A DNA stretch of 64,000 nt, from positions 2,976,001-3,040,000 of the forward strand of contig CP065000.1 in assembly GCA_016700075.1 (NCBI GenBank), written 5' to 3'. Under the pieces are notes generated by a model. The model did no database searches. It was not told the DNA's origin and saw only the letters and a program-made list of their open reading frames with translations. Below are positions 24,414-33,686 of this stretch, in pieces (position 1 is the first letter of the stretch; every line of letters begins with the position of its first letter). This stretch comes from Acidobacteriota bacterium (GTDB taxonomy: Bacteria > Acidobacteriota > Blastocatellia > Pyrinomonadales > Pyrinomonadaceae). Position numbers and translations under genes: made by a program.

Positions 24414-25667
24414 ATGGCTCGTGCCGTTGTGGACGTGATGCGTTATCATCTAGGCTTCATTTTCGGTATTTCGATGTCGAGATTTCATAGGGCCTCACAT
24501 TTTACGCGCAGCAACAGTACGCGGTTCCTTTACTGGGCCGCGGTATTGAATCAGGTGGACGTGCTCGCGCGGGCCTTTCCGAAAACTACGCCGTCAGACG
24601 GCAGAAAGCGTGTATTGTTCGTCAGGTTCGACGGCATAGGCGACTACGTTATTTGGACGTCGAGTTTCGACCTGATCAGATCTCTCTATCCGGCCGCAGC
24701 ATATGAACGCATTCTTGTCGCGAACAGGTCAATGAAGGATCTGGTAGATCCTGAAATGTTCGAACAGGCCGTTTTTGTAGATCAGCAGAAATTTGTCACG
24801 AACCCTCGGTATCGATTTTCCGTCATGCGTCAGGTCAGCGGATTCGGTGCGGATGTTGCGGTGAATCCGAGGCTTTCACGCGAATTTCTGTGGAACGATT
24901 CCGTTATAAGGGTCAGCGGTGCAGCGAGGCGTATCGGTACGCATGGCATCTCGAACAGGATGACGCCGGTGCAGAAAAGGATATCTGACCGTTGGTACGA
25001 CATACTTACGCCCGAGCCGGTACCGGGCGAGCACGAATGCATATCGAACGACAAATTTCTTGCGTTCGCTTCGGAAAAGCCCGAACCGGGTGTTCACCGC
25101 CCGCCGAATATCGGTATTCCGGCTCATTTCGGCCATGGACTCGAACCGAAGAGTTTTGCGGTCATATTCCCGGGTGCTCATTTGGCTGACAAGCGTTGGC
25201 CTTCGGAAAAGTTTGCGTCAGTTATAGACCACCTGAATGATGTATACGGATTAAGGTGTGTGATCGCCGGCGGAAGCGATGATACGGATCGTGCCGCAGC
25301 TATCGGAGCATTGTGCAGATCAAAGCCGTTGGACCTGACAGGGAAAACGGGCCTGCTTGAACTGACGCGGCTTATCGGTGATGCACGGATCGTTATCACA
25401 AATGATACGAGTGCGGCACATATTGCGGTAGCAGAGGATATACCGGTCGTCGTGATCACGCCGGGTAACCATGTCGGCCGGTTTTTTCCGTATCCCGACG
25501 AAATGGACGGCAGAACCATCATGCAGTTTTCTGCATTGCACGAAATGGAGTGTTTTGGCTGCTGTTGGAACTGCATATACTCTGAACGCCCTGCTGACGA
25601 ACCGACGCCCTGCGTCAAGGATGTTCCGGTAGGAACAGTCATAGCAGGCATCCAGTCTCTCCTTTGA
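24414..25667 (+). CDS. Glycosyltransferase family 9 (heptosyltransferase-like)
   Basis: 417 residues. The GT9 core starts near residue 64 (KRVLFVRFDGIGDYVIWTS, the N-terminal nucleotide-fold loop) and includes FAVIFPGAHLADKRWPSEKF (about 246-265) and VITNDTSAAHIAVAEDIPVV, the donor-binding half with the conserved D-T-S/G-x-x-H. The first ~60 residues and a Cys-rich end (FGCCWNCIYSERPADEPTPC) are extra compared with WaaC/WaaF. It probably transfers a heptose or similar sugar in LPS or glycan synthesis. Divergent from the DedA-kinase unit, with about 90 bases between the starts. Confidence 0.85.
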   Translation: MARAVVDVMRYHLGFIFGISMSRFHRASHFTRSNSTRFLYWAAVLNQVDVLARAFPKTTPSDGRKRVLFVRFDGIGDYVIWTSSFDLIRSLYPAAAYERILVANRSMKDLVDPEMFEQAVFVDQQKFVTNPRYRFSVMRQVSGFGADVAVNPRLSREFLWNDSVIRVSGAARRIGTHGISNRMTPVQKRISDRWYDILTPEPVPGEHECISNDKFLAFASEKPEPGVHRPPNIGIPAHFGHGLEPKSFAVIFPGAHLADKRWPSEKFASVIDHLNDVYGLRCVIAGGSDDTDRAAAIGALCRSKPLDLTGKTGLLELTRLIGDARIVITNDTSAAHIAVAEDIPVVVITPGNHVGRFFPYPDEMDGRTIMQFSALHEMECFGCCWNCIYSERPADEPTPCVKDVPVGTVIAGIQSLL

Positions 25668-25748
25668 TGATGGCAGGCGTGCAACGTATCCGAGTGGTTG
25701 ACTGTCAACTTCATGGTGTTAGAATCTGTGCAAAAGCGGGGTTAAGTA

Positions 25749-26663
25749 ATGGGTCTTGTCGAGATGAAATATTGTGGTCTGTCAATTGAGTCACAAAAGC
25801 TGCGGGGCGTTTGCATTGGCGATTCCGGTTCGCTGATCGACTCTTTTGTCGAAGATCTCGACCAGTCACTGGACCCTGTCGAACGCGTAAAAGAAACGCT
25901 CTCAAAACGGCAGAAAGCTCTTGAGGGCTGCGATCGTCTTGGTATCGCCGTCCCCGGACTTGTTACCGCAAAAGGCCGAATTACGCACTCTGCGTTGATC
26001 CCAGAGCATTCCGGCCTTGAATTAGCGAAGGCCATCTCCGAACGAACGGGGAAAGAAGTGCTGTTGGAGAACGATGCCAACTGTGCCGCCTATGGTGAAC
26101 TTCAATTGGGTGCGGGCCGGGGCAGCAGCGACATCTTCTACATCACTCTCGGCGAGGGCGTAGGCGGCGCGTTCATTTTCGGCGGCAAGATCTGGCGGGG
26201 TACGGCAGGATTCGCCGGTGAGTTCGGTTATGTACCGATCGACGCCGACGGAAATAGGCTCGAGGACATGGCATCTGCCGCTAATATTGTCCGGAGGACA
26301 CGCAGCCGTCTACATACTGACAACACCACCTCGCTTGCTCAGAAAGGCGAGGACAATATCGAACTTGACGACATAATTCTCGCCGCTGACCAAGGCGATG
26401 AATTTGCCCGCATGATGATCGAACGGACAGGCACCTATGTCGGTGTCGCGGCCGCCAGTGTGATCAATCTGCTGAATATTGAGTCGATCATTGTTGGGGG
26501 CAGCACAATGCGGGCAGGCGGGCTATTGCTTGAAGCCTTGAAGGAAAGAGCTAGGGAACTGTCATTTGAGCCGGCGTTCGAGACCACCCGTTTTGCGGTC
26601 GGTGAACTCGGGGACAATGCGTCGGCTCTTGGTGCAGCGTTGCTCTGCAGGGCAGACAGATGA
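25749..26663 (+). CDS. ROK-family protein lacking the zinc motif
   Basis: 304 residues with ROK sugar-kinase features: GLSIESQKLRGVCI phosphate region, LGIAVPGLV, LLENDANCAAYGEL containing the likely catalytic Asp, LGEGVGGAFIFGGKIWRG, and GGSTMRAGGLLLEALK. The usual G-H-x-x-x-x plus C-x-C-G-x-x-G-C-x-E zinc-binding segment is replaced by GEFGYVPIDADGNRLEDMAS, with neither the His nor any Cys. Without a helix-turn-helix it would be a kinase (glucose, N-acetylmannosamine or similar) and not a repressor. Substrate unknown. Confidence 0.82.
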   Translation: MGLVEMKYCGLSIESQKLRGVCIGDSGSLIDSFVEDLDQSLDPVERVKETLSKRQKALEGCDRLGIAVPGLVTAKGRITHSALIPEHSGLELAKAISERTGKEVLLENDANCAAYGELQLGAGRGSSDIFYITLGEGVGGAFIFGGKIWRGTAGFAGEFGYVPIDADGNRLEDMASAANIVRRTRSRLHTDNTTSLAQKGEDNIELDDIILAADQGDEFARMMIERTGTYVGVAAASVINLLNIESIIVGGSTMRAGGLLLEALKERARELSFEPAFETTRFAVGELGDNASALGAALLCRADR

Positions 26664-26707
26664 TCCGGCCGGCGTTGAGATGCACGCTTATTATCCGTCT
26701 TATTAAC

Positions 26708-26763
26708 GTTACTAATTAGTAAGCGGATAGGTTAAATCGTTACTTTTGGTTACTTTCGTTATT
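26708..26763. promoter_or_regulatory. Palindrome and phased GTTACT repeats upstream of the act/cox operon
   Basis: The 263-base gap before actA holds a perfect 14-bp palindrome TTACTAATTAGTAA (26709-26722) and a series of GTTACT-like hexamers: 26708 (exact), 26731 (GTTAAA), 26739 and 26749 (exact) and 26758 (GTTATT), the last four 8-10 bases apart, roughly one helical turn. This is a plausible binding array for a regulator of the respiratory operon. A/T-rich sequence at 26764-26825 probably includes the promoter, but I cannot fix its boxes. Confidence 0.45.
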
Positions 26764-26926
26764 GTGCGATTTGCGGATTTTGCAACTTTTAGTAAAATCC
26801 TTGAGAGTTTTACGTAATTCGGTCAAATAGTTCTGAGGCCTGTTTCCCTGGTCGGCCCCAAAATAAGGGAAAGAGGCTGGGCTGAAGTTGAATACAGAGC
26901 CTCAGCGGAACAACAAAAAACCTTAA

Positions 26927-27586
26927 ATGGCTCAAGTCTTTAATAAAAGCGCGAACAACATCGCCCGTATAAGTATGGTGATGGTGGCGGTCTTGGCAGG
27001 AACGGCGTTCTACGCCTACACGCAGATCGCCCGGTCGTCATATCTGACGGGAAGATACGTAGAGAAGCAGCAGCCCGTGCAGTTCAGCCACAAGCACCAC
27101 GTAGGTGATGACGGCATCGACTGCCGGTATTGCCATACCACTGTGGAGACTACGGCTTCTGCCGGTATGCCTTCAACTCAGACGTGTATGAACTGCCACA
27201 GCCAGATCTGGGCGGACAGCCCTTATCTTGAGCTCGTTCAAAAGAGTTTTCGCGAGAACAAGCCCATACAGTGGGAGCGTGTTCACGACCTGCCGGAATA
27301 TACATATTTTAATCACAGCATCCACGTGGCAAAAGGCATAGGCTGTTCCTCGTGCCATGGAGCCATCGACAATATGCCTGCGGTATATCAGGAGAACACG
27401 CTCCAGATGGAGTGGTGCCTGGCGTGTCACCGCGAGCCGGAGAAGTTCATTCGTCCCAAATCTGAGATCTTCAACATGCAGTGGCAGGATTCGGATCTTT
27501 CGCCTGCCGACCGTGACAAGCTGAAGGCCGATTACAAGATCAGGAGTAAGGAAATGCTGACAAGCTGTTCAGTTTGTCACAGATAG
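26927..27586 (+). CDS. actA: Alternative complex III subunit ActA, pentaheme cytochrome c
   Basis: 219 residues. One N-terminal membrane span (about 15-33) is followed by five CxxCH haem-c sites at residues 66-70, 87-91, 140-144, 164-168 and 214-218, exactly the ActA pattern. FSHKHHVGDDGIDCRYCH and EYTYFNHSIHVAKGIGCSSC supply extra axial His. ActA is the electron-accepting periplasmic haem subunit of the quinol:cytochrome c oxidoreductase that replaces the bc1 complex. First gene of an operon of 12 genes up to 40402. Confidence 0.95.
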   Translation: MAQVFNKSANNIARISMVMVAVLAGTAFYAYTQIARSSYLTGRYVEKQQPVQFSHKHHVGDDGIDCRYCHTTVETTASAGMPSTQTCMNCHSQIWADSPYLELVQKSFRENKPIQWERVHDLPEYTYFNHSIHVAKGIGCSSCHGAIDNMPAVYQENTLQMEWCLACHREPEKFIRPKSEIFNMQWQDSDLSPADRDKLKADYKIRSKEMLTSCSVCHR

Positions 27587-27613
27587 CGAGAACGCAAGTA
27601 CCCGTTGAATACA

Positions 27614-30600
27614 ATGCCCAATAAGGTAAGCAATAACAGTTTCGCCGCATTGAGGGACAAGGTCCTCGCCCAAGATGGCAAGCAGTACTGGCGAAGCATC
27701 GAAGAATTTGTTGACGCTCCTGAGTTCGAAGCGGCCGTTAAGGAAGAATATCCGCACGCTATCGAGGACTGGGACAATTCGCTCAGCCGCCGCAATTTCG
27801 TGAAAGTGATGGGAGCATCACTTGCGCTCGCCGGCTTGAGCGGCTGCGTTATTCAGCCGCCCGAGCAGATCGTGCCATATGTCAGGCCGCAGGAAGGCCT
27901 TTTGCCGGGCGTGGCGAACTATTTTGCGACGACGATCTCTCTTGGAGGGGTAGGCGTCGGGCTTTTGGCAAAATCATACGAGGGTCGTCCCGTTAAGGTA
28001 GAAGGGAACCCGGAACACCCCGGAAGCCGCGGCGGAACCGACGCTATCGCCCAAGCGTCCATACTAGGGATGTACGATCCCGACCGTTCGCAGCAGATCA
28101 CCTTCCGCGGAAGCCCCAGCAACTGGGCAACTTTTATGACCGCAGTCAGGACCGCGATCGAAGAAAATCGGGCGGACGGTGGAGCCGGCGTCAGATTTCT
28201 GGCCGAAACGGTCACATCGCGGACTTTAATTGACCAATTCACGCGGCTGAAAGCGGAACTTCCGAACGCAAAATTGGTTCAATACGAACCGGTCAACAAC
28301 GATAACGTTCTGGCCGGTGCGAAAATGGCATTCGGCTCGCCGGCACAGCCCGTTTACAACCTATCAGGAGCCAAACGCATTTTGACCCTCGGCGCTGACA
28401 TTTTCTCGTCGTTCAGCGTTGCGAATATAAAGGAATTTGCTAAGGGCCGGTCTGTTTCCGAAGAAGGTTCGGAAATGAACCGTCTGTACGCGGTCGAGAC
28501 CACTCCGACGCTGACCGGAGCAAAAGCGGACCATGCGATCGCTGTGAAGCCGAGCCAAATGACGGCGTTCGCAAAGGCGGTCGCGAAGGCTGTCGGTGTC
28601 GCCGGGGCAGAATCCGACTATACAGAGAACGCAGATTGGATCGCCGCAATGGCCAAGGACCTCGTCGCCAATCCGGGAATGAGTGTGGTCATCGCCGGTA
28701 AAGATCAGCCGCCGATGGTTCACGCTATCGCGAACGCGATCAACGACAAACTCGGAGCGGTCGGCAAATCGGTAACATTCATTGAGCCGCTGTCACCTAA
28801 CGCGGAAGTGTCTCAGCTGGATCAGCTGAAGGAACTCTTCGGCGATATCGAGGCAGGCAAGGTCCGGCTCTTGTTCATTCTCGGGGGAAATCCGGTTTAC
28901 AACACTCCCATTGATCTTCGGATCGATGGCGAGAAGCTGATGAAGGTGAATACGCGGGTCCATCTAGGCCTCTATGCCGACGAGACCGCGGAGTTTTGCC
29001 AATGGCATGTTCCCGAAAAACACTTTTTGGAAATGTGGAGCGATGCCCGTGCGTATGACGGCACCGCGTCGATCGTTCAGCCGCTCATCGAGCCGCTTTA
29101 CGGCGGAAAGAGCATCCACGAGGTCGTCCAATTAGCGTTCAAAGAAAATTTTGAGAAAAAAGATCTCGATATAGTCAAAGAATATTGGCAAAAGACGGGA
29201 TTGAGCGGTGCTGCTCCGCGGCCCGCCGCTACGCCTGCCGTTGCTGCTGTCCCTGCGAATACTGCATCCGCTCCGGCCCCGGCCAACGGCACGGCTCCGG
29301 CGAATGGATCCGCTCCCGCGCCTGCGGCTACGCCTGCAGCGGCTGCTCCGGCAGCAGCGACGACAGCTCCCGCGGGCTTTGAGGCGAATTGGCGCAAGGC
29401 CGTTCACGACGGCGTGATCGCGAATACGGCATCGCCCGTTAAGTCGGTCACTGCGTCAACCGGTTTTCTTTCGCAACCCGATACGAAACCTGCCGGCGGC
29501 GGTGCACTTGAGATACAGATCTGTCCCGATCCGTGCGTTTATGATGGCCGTTTTGCCAACAACGGATGGCTGCAGGAGCTTCCGAATCCGCTCAACAAGG
29601 TCACTTGGGAGAATGTCGGCCTCATTAGTCCGAAGACCGCGGCAAAGCTCGGCATCAACTCCGCCAATGACCCGCGTGAAATGGCCGGCGGCGGGCTAGG
29701 CATCAGTTTCGTGACGACAAAGGGCGGTAACCTTCTTTCTGATCTCGTAACAGTTAAGTATCAGGGAGCCGAGATCAAAAAGCCTGTTCCCATGTGGGTC
29801 ACGCCGGGACAGCCCGATGACGTGGTCACGATCTACATGGGCTATGGCCGTACGCGTGCGGGCAAGGTCGGAACCGGACTCGGCTACAATGCGTTCGACG
29901 TTCGCCGCTCTGACGCCATGAGCTACGGTATGGGCGAGCTTGCAAAGACGGGCGAGCAGACGAACATCGCGTCAACGCAGATCCATTTCAATATGGAAGG
30001 CCGCGACCTGCTGCGTGTCTGGAATATCGAGGATTACAAAGCGAATCCCGATATGGGGCATCAGCATGACGAATATCCTAAGTCGATGTACCCCTACGAA
30101 GAGCATCAAAAGCTCTACGAACAGAATTACAAATGGGCGATGTCGATCGACCTGAATTCGTGCGTAGGCTGCAACGCTTGTGTGGTTGCCTGTCAGAGCG
30201 AGAACAATATTCCGGTCGTAGGCAAAGAGCAGGTCGAGCGCAGCCGTGAAATGCACTGGCTTCGTATCGACACCTATTACGGCGGCGACGACATCAATGC
30301 CCCCGACGGCCCGCATTTCCAGCCCGTTCTGTGCATGCAGTGCGAACAGGCACCCTGCGAGGTCGTATGCCCGGTCCATGCCACGGTTCACAGTGCCGAG
30401 GGCCTGAACGATATGGTTTACAACCGCTGTGTCGGAACGCGTTACTGCTCGAACAACTGTCCCTACAAGGTGCGCAGATTCAACTTCCTGCTGTATCAGG
30501 ATTGGAATACGCCGCAGTACAAGCTGATGCGTAACCCTGAGGTTAGCATCCGCAGCCGCGGTGTGATGGAAAAATGTACATTCTGTACGCAGCGCATTTC

Positions 30601-30916
30601 GATGGCCCGTATCGAAGCAGAGAAGGACGGCCGCAAGATCCGCGACGGCGAGGTCACCACGGCATGTCAGTCGGCATGTCCGGCCGAGGCGATCACCTTT
30701 GGCGATCTGCACGATAAAGAAAGCAAGATCTACAAGGCCAAAAAGGACCACCGCGACTACAAGCTCCTTAACGAGCTCAACACGCAGCCGCGGACGACAT
30801 ATTTGGCAGCTCTGAAGAATCCGAACAAGGAAATGCCGGATTATCTTAAGCGTGAACAGCGAAAGCCCCACGTTATCGGCAAGAAGAAAGCTGAAAAAGG
30901 AGGCGAAGCTCACTAA
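27614..30916 (+). CDS. actB: Alternative complex III subunit ActB, molybdopterin-like/iron-sulfur fusion
   Basis: About 1100 residues. A twin-arginine signal, SRRNFVKVMGASLALAGLSGC (residues 58-78), ends in a lipobox-like Cys78. The N-terminal part (about 80-830) is the catalytic-subunit fold of the molybdopterin family, which in ActB carries no molybdenum. The C-terminal part (about 849-1060) has four cysteine clusters: CVGCNACVVAC, CMQCEQAPCEVVCP, CVGTRYCSNNCP and CTFCTQR with CQSACP. Residues about 534-588 are an Ala/Pro-rich low-complexity insert. ATG 27614 is preferred; TTG 27605 is also in frame, and neither has a good ribosome site. Confidence 0.95.
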   Translation: MPNKVSNNSFAALRDKVLAQDGKQYWRSIEEFVDAPEFEAAVKEEYPHAIEDWDNSLSRRNFVKVMGASLALAGLSGCVIQPPEQIVPYVRPQEGLLPGVANYFATTISLGGVGVGLLAKSYEGRPVKVEGNPEHPGSRGGTDAIAQASILGMYDPDRSQQITFRGSPSNWATFMTAVRTAIEENRADGGAGVRFLAETVTSRTLIDQFTRLKAELPNAKLVQYEPVNNDNVLAGAKMAFGSPAQPVYNLSGAKRILTLGADIFSSFSVANIKEFAKGRSVSEEGSEMNRLYAVETTPTLTGAKADHAIAVKPSQMTAFAKAVAKAVGVAGAESDYTENADWIAAMAKDLVANPGMSVVIAGKDQPPMVHAIANAINDKLGAVGKSVTFIEPLSPNAEVSQLDQLKELFGDIEAGKVRLLFILGGNPVYNTPIDLRIDGEKLMKVNTRVHLGLYADETAEFCQWHVPEKHFLEMWSDARAYDGTASIVQPLIEPLYGGKSIHEVVQLAFKENFEKKDLDIVKEYWQKTGLSGAAPRPAATPAVAAVPANTASAPAPANGTAPANGSAPAPAATPAAAAPAAATTAPAGFEANWRKAVHDGVIANTASPVKSVTASTGFLSQPDTKPAGGGALEIQICPDPCVYDGRFANNGWLQELPNPLNKVTWENVGLISPKTAAKLGINSANDPREMAGGGLGISFVTTKGGNLLSDLVTVKYQGAEIKKPVPMWVTPGQPDDVVTIYMGYGRTRAGKVGTGLGYNAFDVRRSDAMSYGMGELAKTGEQTNIASTQIHFNMEGRDLLRVWNIEDYKANPDMGHQHDEYPKSMYPYEEHQKLYEQNYKWAMSIDLNSCVGCNACVVACQSENNIPVVGKEQVERSREMHWLRIDTYYGGDDINAPDGPHFQPVLCMQCEQAPCEVVCPVHATVHSAEGLNDMVYNRCVGTRYCSNNCPYKVRRFNFLLYQDWNTPQYKLMRNPEVSIRSRGVMEKCTFCTQRISMARIEAEKDGRKIRDGEVTTACQSACPAEAITFGDLHDKESKIYKAKKDHRDYKLLNELNTQPRTTYLAALKNPNKEMPDYLKREQRKPHVIGKKKAEKGGEAH

Positions 30917-30985
30917 GCCTCATCGGGCACCTCGAGGCGGATGCGACGATGTCGAGTTCGCCGGCGACGCTTTAAGACCGAAAAT

Positions 30986-32434
30986 ATGCAGGTTGATAAA
31001 GAACTCCAGCAAAAATTAAGGCCCGCGATGGTCGAAGGCGAACACACATTCGCCAGCGTTACGGACAAGATCTCCGACGTTACGCTGAAGAAGCGTACGC
31101 CTTTCCACTGGTTCATCGGCTTCGGCATCTCGTTCCTGGTCGCTCAGTTACTGCTCTTTTCGGTGGTTTGGCTGCTTGCGAACGGTATCGGCGTTTGGGG
31201 AAATAACCAGCCGGTGGGATGGGCGTTCGACATCATCAACTTCGTTTGGTGGATCGGTATCGGCCACGCAGGTACTCTAATTTCCGCCATTCTTTTGCTT
31301 TTGAATCAGAAATGGCGCACGTCCATCAACCGATTTGCTGAGGCGATGACGCTGTTCGCGGTTGCCTGCGCGGCCATGTTCCCGCTGCTGCACACCGGCC
31401 GCCCGTGGTTGGCGGCATACTGGCTTTTCCCGTATCCGAACACAATGGGCATTTGGCCGCAGTTCCGCAGCCCGCTCATTTGGGACGTTTTTGCGGTATC
31501 GACCTACGCGACTGTTTCGCTGCTGTTCTGGTATGTGGGCCTGATCCCCGATTTCGCAACGCTTCGCGATCGGGCAAAAAACAAGTATTACCGCTTCGTT
31601 TACGCCATTCTCGCTTGGGGCTGGCGCGGGAGCGCCAGGCACTGGCATCGTTATGAGATCACGTATCTTATACTAGCCGGGCTTTCTACGCCGCTAGTTC
31701 TTTCGGTACACTCGATCGTTTCATTCGACTTCGCGGTGTCACAGATCCCGGGCTGGCACGCTACCATCTTTCCGCCCTATTTCGTCGCCGGTGCTATCTT
31801 TGCCGGTTTCGCAATGGTGCTGATACTTTGCATTCCGCTGAGGCATTGGTATCGTATGCAGGATTTCATAACGCATACGCACCTTGTTTATATGGGCAAG
31901 GTCATGCTCGCGACCGGGCTGATCGTCTGTTACGGCTATGCGATGGAGGCGTTTTTCGGTTGGTACAGCGTCGCGGAATATGAGGTCTTCATGGTGAAGA
32001 ACCGCATATGGGAAGGCCCGTATTGGTGGTCATATTGGCTGCTGATCCTGTGCAACGGCATGTCGATCCAGCTGCTTTGGTTCAAACGTTTCCGCGAATC
32101 GGAATTCTGGCTTTTCACGATCTCGGTTGTCGTGAGCGTCGGTATGTGGCTGGAACGTTTCGTGATCATCGTGACCAGCCTGCACAGGGATTTCCTCCCG
32201 TCCTCATGGGCGATGTACAGCCCGCAGATCTGGGACTGGACGATGTTCATCGGCACCATCGGCTTCTTCTTTACGCTGATCTATCTGTTCGTTAGATTTG
32301 TGCCGATCATCTCGATATTCGAGGTCAGGACGCTGCTGCCTGACGCAAACGTTCACGGACATCAGCAGGATTTTGACGAGAGTGTTCTCGAGGTTGAATC
32401 TACTTACGACCGCACGGATCCGCCGAACAGCTGA
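30986..32434 (+). CDS. actC: Alternative complex III subunit ActC, NrfD-like membrane protein
   Basis: 482 residues from ATG 30986; the frame is open from 30941 but the extra 15 residues are Arg-rich and unlike the family. NrfD/PsrC-type protein with about ten membrane spans. Conserved stretches: WWIGIGHAGTLISAILLLLNQKWR, CAAMFPLLHTGRPW and VSFDFAVSQIPGWHATIFPPYFVAGA. ActC holds a quinol-binding site and a proposed proton route across the membrane. The paralogous ActF follows three genes later. Assignment is secure. Confidence 0.95.
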   Translation: MQVDKELQQKLRPAMVEGEHTFASVTDKISDVTLKKRTPFHWFIGFGISFLVAQLLLFSVVWLLANGIGVWGNNQPVGWAFDIINFVWWIGIGHAGTLISAILLLLNQKWRTSINRFAEAMTLFAVACAAMFPLLHTGRPWLAAYWLFPYPNTMGIWPQFRSPLIWDVFAVSTYATVSLLFWYVGLIPDFATLRDRAKNKYYRFVYAILAWGWRGSARHWHRYEITYLILAGLSTPLVLSVHSIVSFDFAVSQIPGWHATIFPPYFVAGAIFAGFAMVLILCIPLRHWYRMQDFITHTHLVYMGKVMLATGLIVCYGYAMEAFFGWYSVAEYEVFMVKNRIWEGPYWWSYWLLILCNGMSIQLLWFKRFRESEFWLFTISVVVSVGMWLERFVIIVTSLHRDFLPSSWAMYSPQIWDWTMFIGTIGFFFTLIYLFVRFVPIISIFEVRTLLPDANVHGHQQDFDESVLEVESTYDRTDPPNS

Positions 32435-32464
32435 TCCGGCAGGTGACTTTGCTTTTAAGACGAT

Positions 32465-32998
32465 ATGGCCAAAAACATCTATGGCATATTAGCTGAATTC
32501 GATACCGCGACCCAGTTGGTCGATGCGGCTCGAAAGGTGCGCGACGCCGGTTACAGAAAGACCGACGCGTTCTCGCCTTTTCCGCTGCACGAGATCGATG
32601 AGGCATTGGGCATCAAGCGGAGCATATTGCCCTACCTGATCTTCGCCGGCGGCATAACGGGCCTGCTTGCAGGTTTCGGCCTGCAGTATTTCGTCCACGT
32701 GATCGACTGGCCGATCATTGTCGGCGGCAGGCCGCATTTGAGCCTTCCGGCCTTTGTCCCGCCGGCATACGAGCTGACGATCCTATTCTCGGCGTTCGTG
32801 GCTGTTTTCGGGATGCTGTTCCTTAACGGGCTGCCTTCGCCGTATCATCCTGTTTTTAATGTGCCGAGATTTGCCCTTGCAACACGCGAGAAGTTCTTCT
32901 TGGTCGTTGAGGCTGCTGATGAAAAGTTTGATCACACGGAGACCAGGAAGTTCATGGAAACATTGGGAGCTCAGGAGGTGTTCGATGTACCTGAGTAA
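32465..32998 (+). CDS. actD: Alternative complex III subunit ActD (DUF3341)
   Basis: 177 residues. DUF3341 begins GILAEFDTATQLVDAARKVR and contains DAFSPFPLHEIDEALG, followed by two membrane spans (about 57-80 and 98-122) and FNVPRFALATREKFFLVVEA. ActD is a membrane subunit of ACIII with a cytoplasmic ferredoxin-like part. Its 3' end overlaps actE by 14 bases, an overlap typical for coupled translation. Confidence 0.94.
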   Translation: MAKNIYGILAEFDTATQLVDAARKVRDAGYRKTDAFSPFPLHEIDEALGIKRSILPYLIFAGGITGLLAGFGLQYFVHVIDWPIIVGGRPHLSLPAFVPPAYELTILFSAFVAVFGMLFLNGLPSPYHPVFNVPRFALATREKFFLVVEAADEKFDHTETRKFMETLGAQEVFDVPE

Positions 32999-33686
32999 AC
33001 GAAACAGGTCCGGTTTCCTGCTGGTCGCTGTATGTCTTTTGTTGACGGCGTGCGGCGTTCGTTTTGATATGCAGGACCAGCCGCGTTACAAGGCTTACAA
33101 AAAGTCGGAGTTCTTTGCGGACAAGCGGGCTTCGAGGGATTTCCCGGAAGGAACGGTGCCTCGCGGCCAGCTTCGGGACAACAAGGCATTCTTTACCGGC
33201 CAGATCGAGAATCCGAATCCTAACGCCGTGGTGCAGACCACGACCGACCCGAGCGGAAATACACTAGTTTCGAGTTTTCCGAACGCGATCGATGAATTCC
33301 CGATACCGGTCTCGAAAGAACTTATTGACCGCGGACAGGATCGCTACAACATTTACTGTATCGTCTGTCACGGCCCGGTCGGTGCCGGAGACGGTATGAT
33401 CGTACGCCGCGGATTTGTCAAGCCGCCGACATATCATGACGACCGTCTCAGAAATGCTCCCGTTGGCCATTTTTACGACGTCATCTCTAACGGCTGGGGC
33501 AGAATGAACGGTTACGCTGCAAAGATCCAGCCTGTTGACCGTTGGGCAATTGTCGCCTACATCAGGGCTTTGCAGGTCAGCCAGAATCCCGATAGGGCTT
33601 TGAAAATGAATACTACTCCCGGAGCCGAAGCTCCAAAACCGACGGCAGACAAGCCGGCGACCACCGAGGGAGGTAAGACGCAATAA
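32985..33686 (+). CDS. actE: Alternative complex III subunit ActE, monohaem cytochrome c lipoprotein
   Basis: 233 residues from ATG 32985, with AGGAGGT at 32973-32979. The signal peptide ends in a lipobox (LLLTACG, Cys23), so the protein is anchored to the membrane by lipid. One haem-c site, CIVCHG (about 125-130), lies in a class I cytochrome c domain with the axial Met likely in GRMNGYAAKIQP. The C-terminal ~35 residues are Pro/Ala/Thr-rich. It passes electrons from ActA onward, possibly to the CoxB cytochrome domain. The reading frame is open further upstream (32859), but that lies inside actD. Confidence 0.94.
   Translation: MYLSKRNRSGFLLVAVCLLLTACGVRFDMQDQPRYKAYKKSEFFADKRASRDFPEGTVPRGQLRDNKAFFTGQIENPNPNAVVQTTTDPSGNTLVSSFPNAIDEFPIPVSKELIDRGQDRYNIYCIVCHGPVGAGDGMIVRRGFVKPPTYHDDRLRNAPVGHFYDVISNGWGRMNGYAAKIQPVDRWAIVAYIRALQVSQNPDRALKMNTTPGAEAPKPTADKPATTEGGKTQ

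Noticed and set aside
29972..30913. 313-residue reverse-strand ORF opposite actB
   Set aside because: Antisense to the conserved iron-sulfur part of ActB; no family features and it would overlap the entire essential gene.
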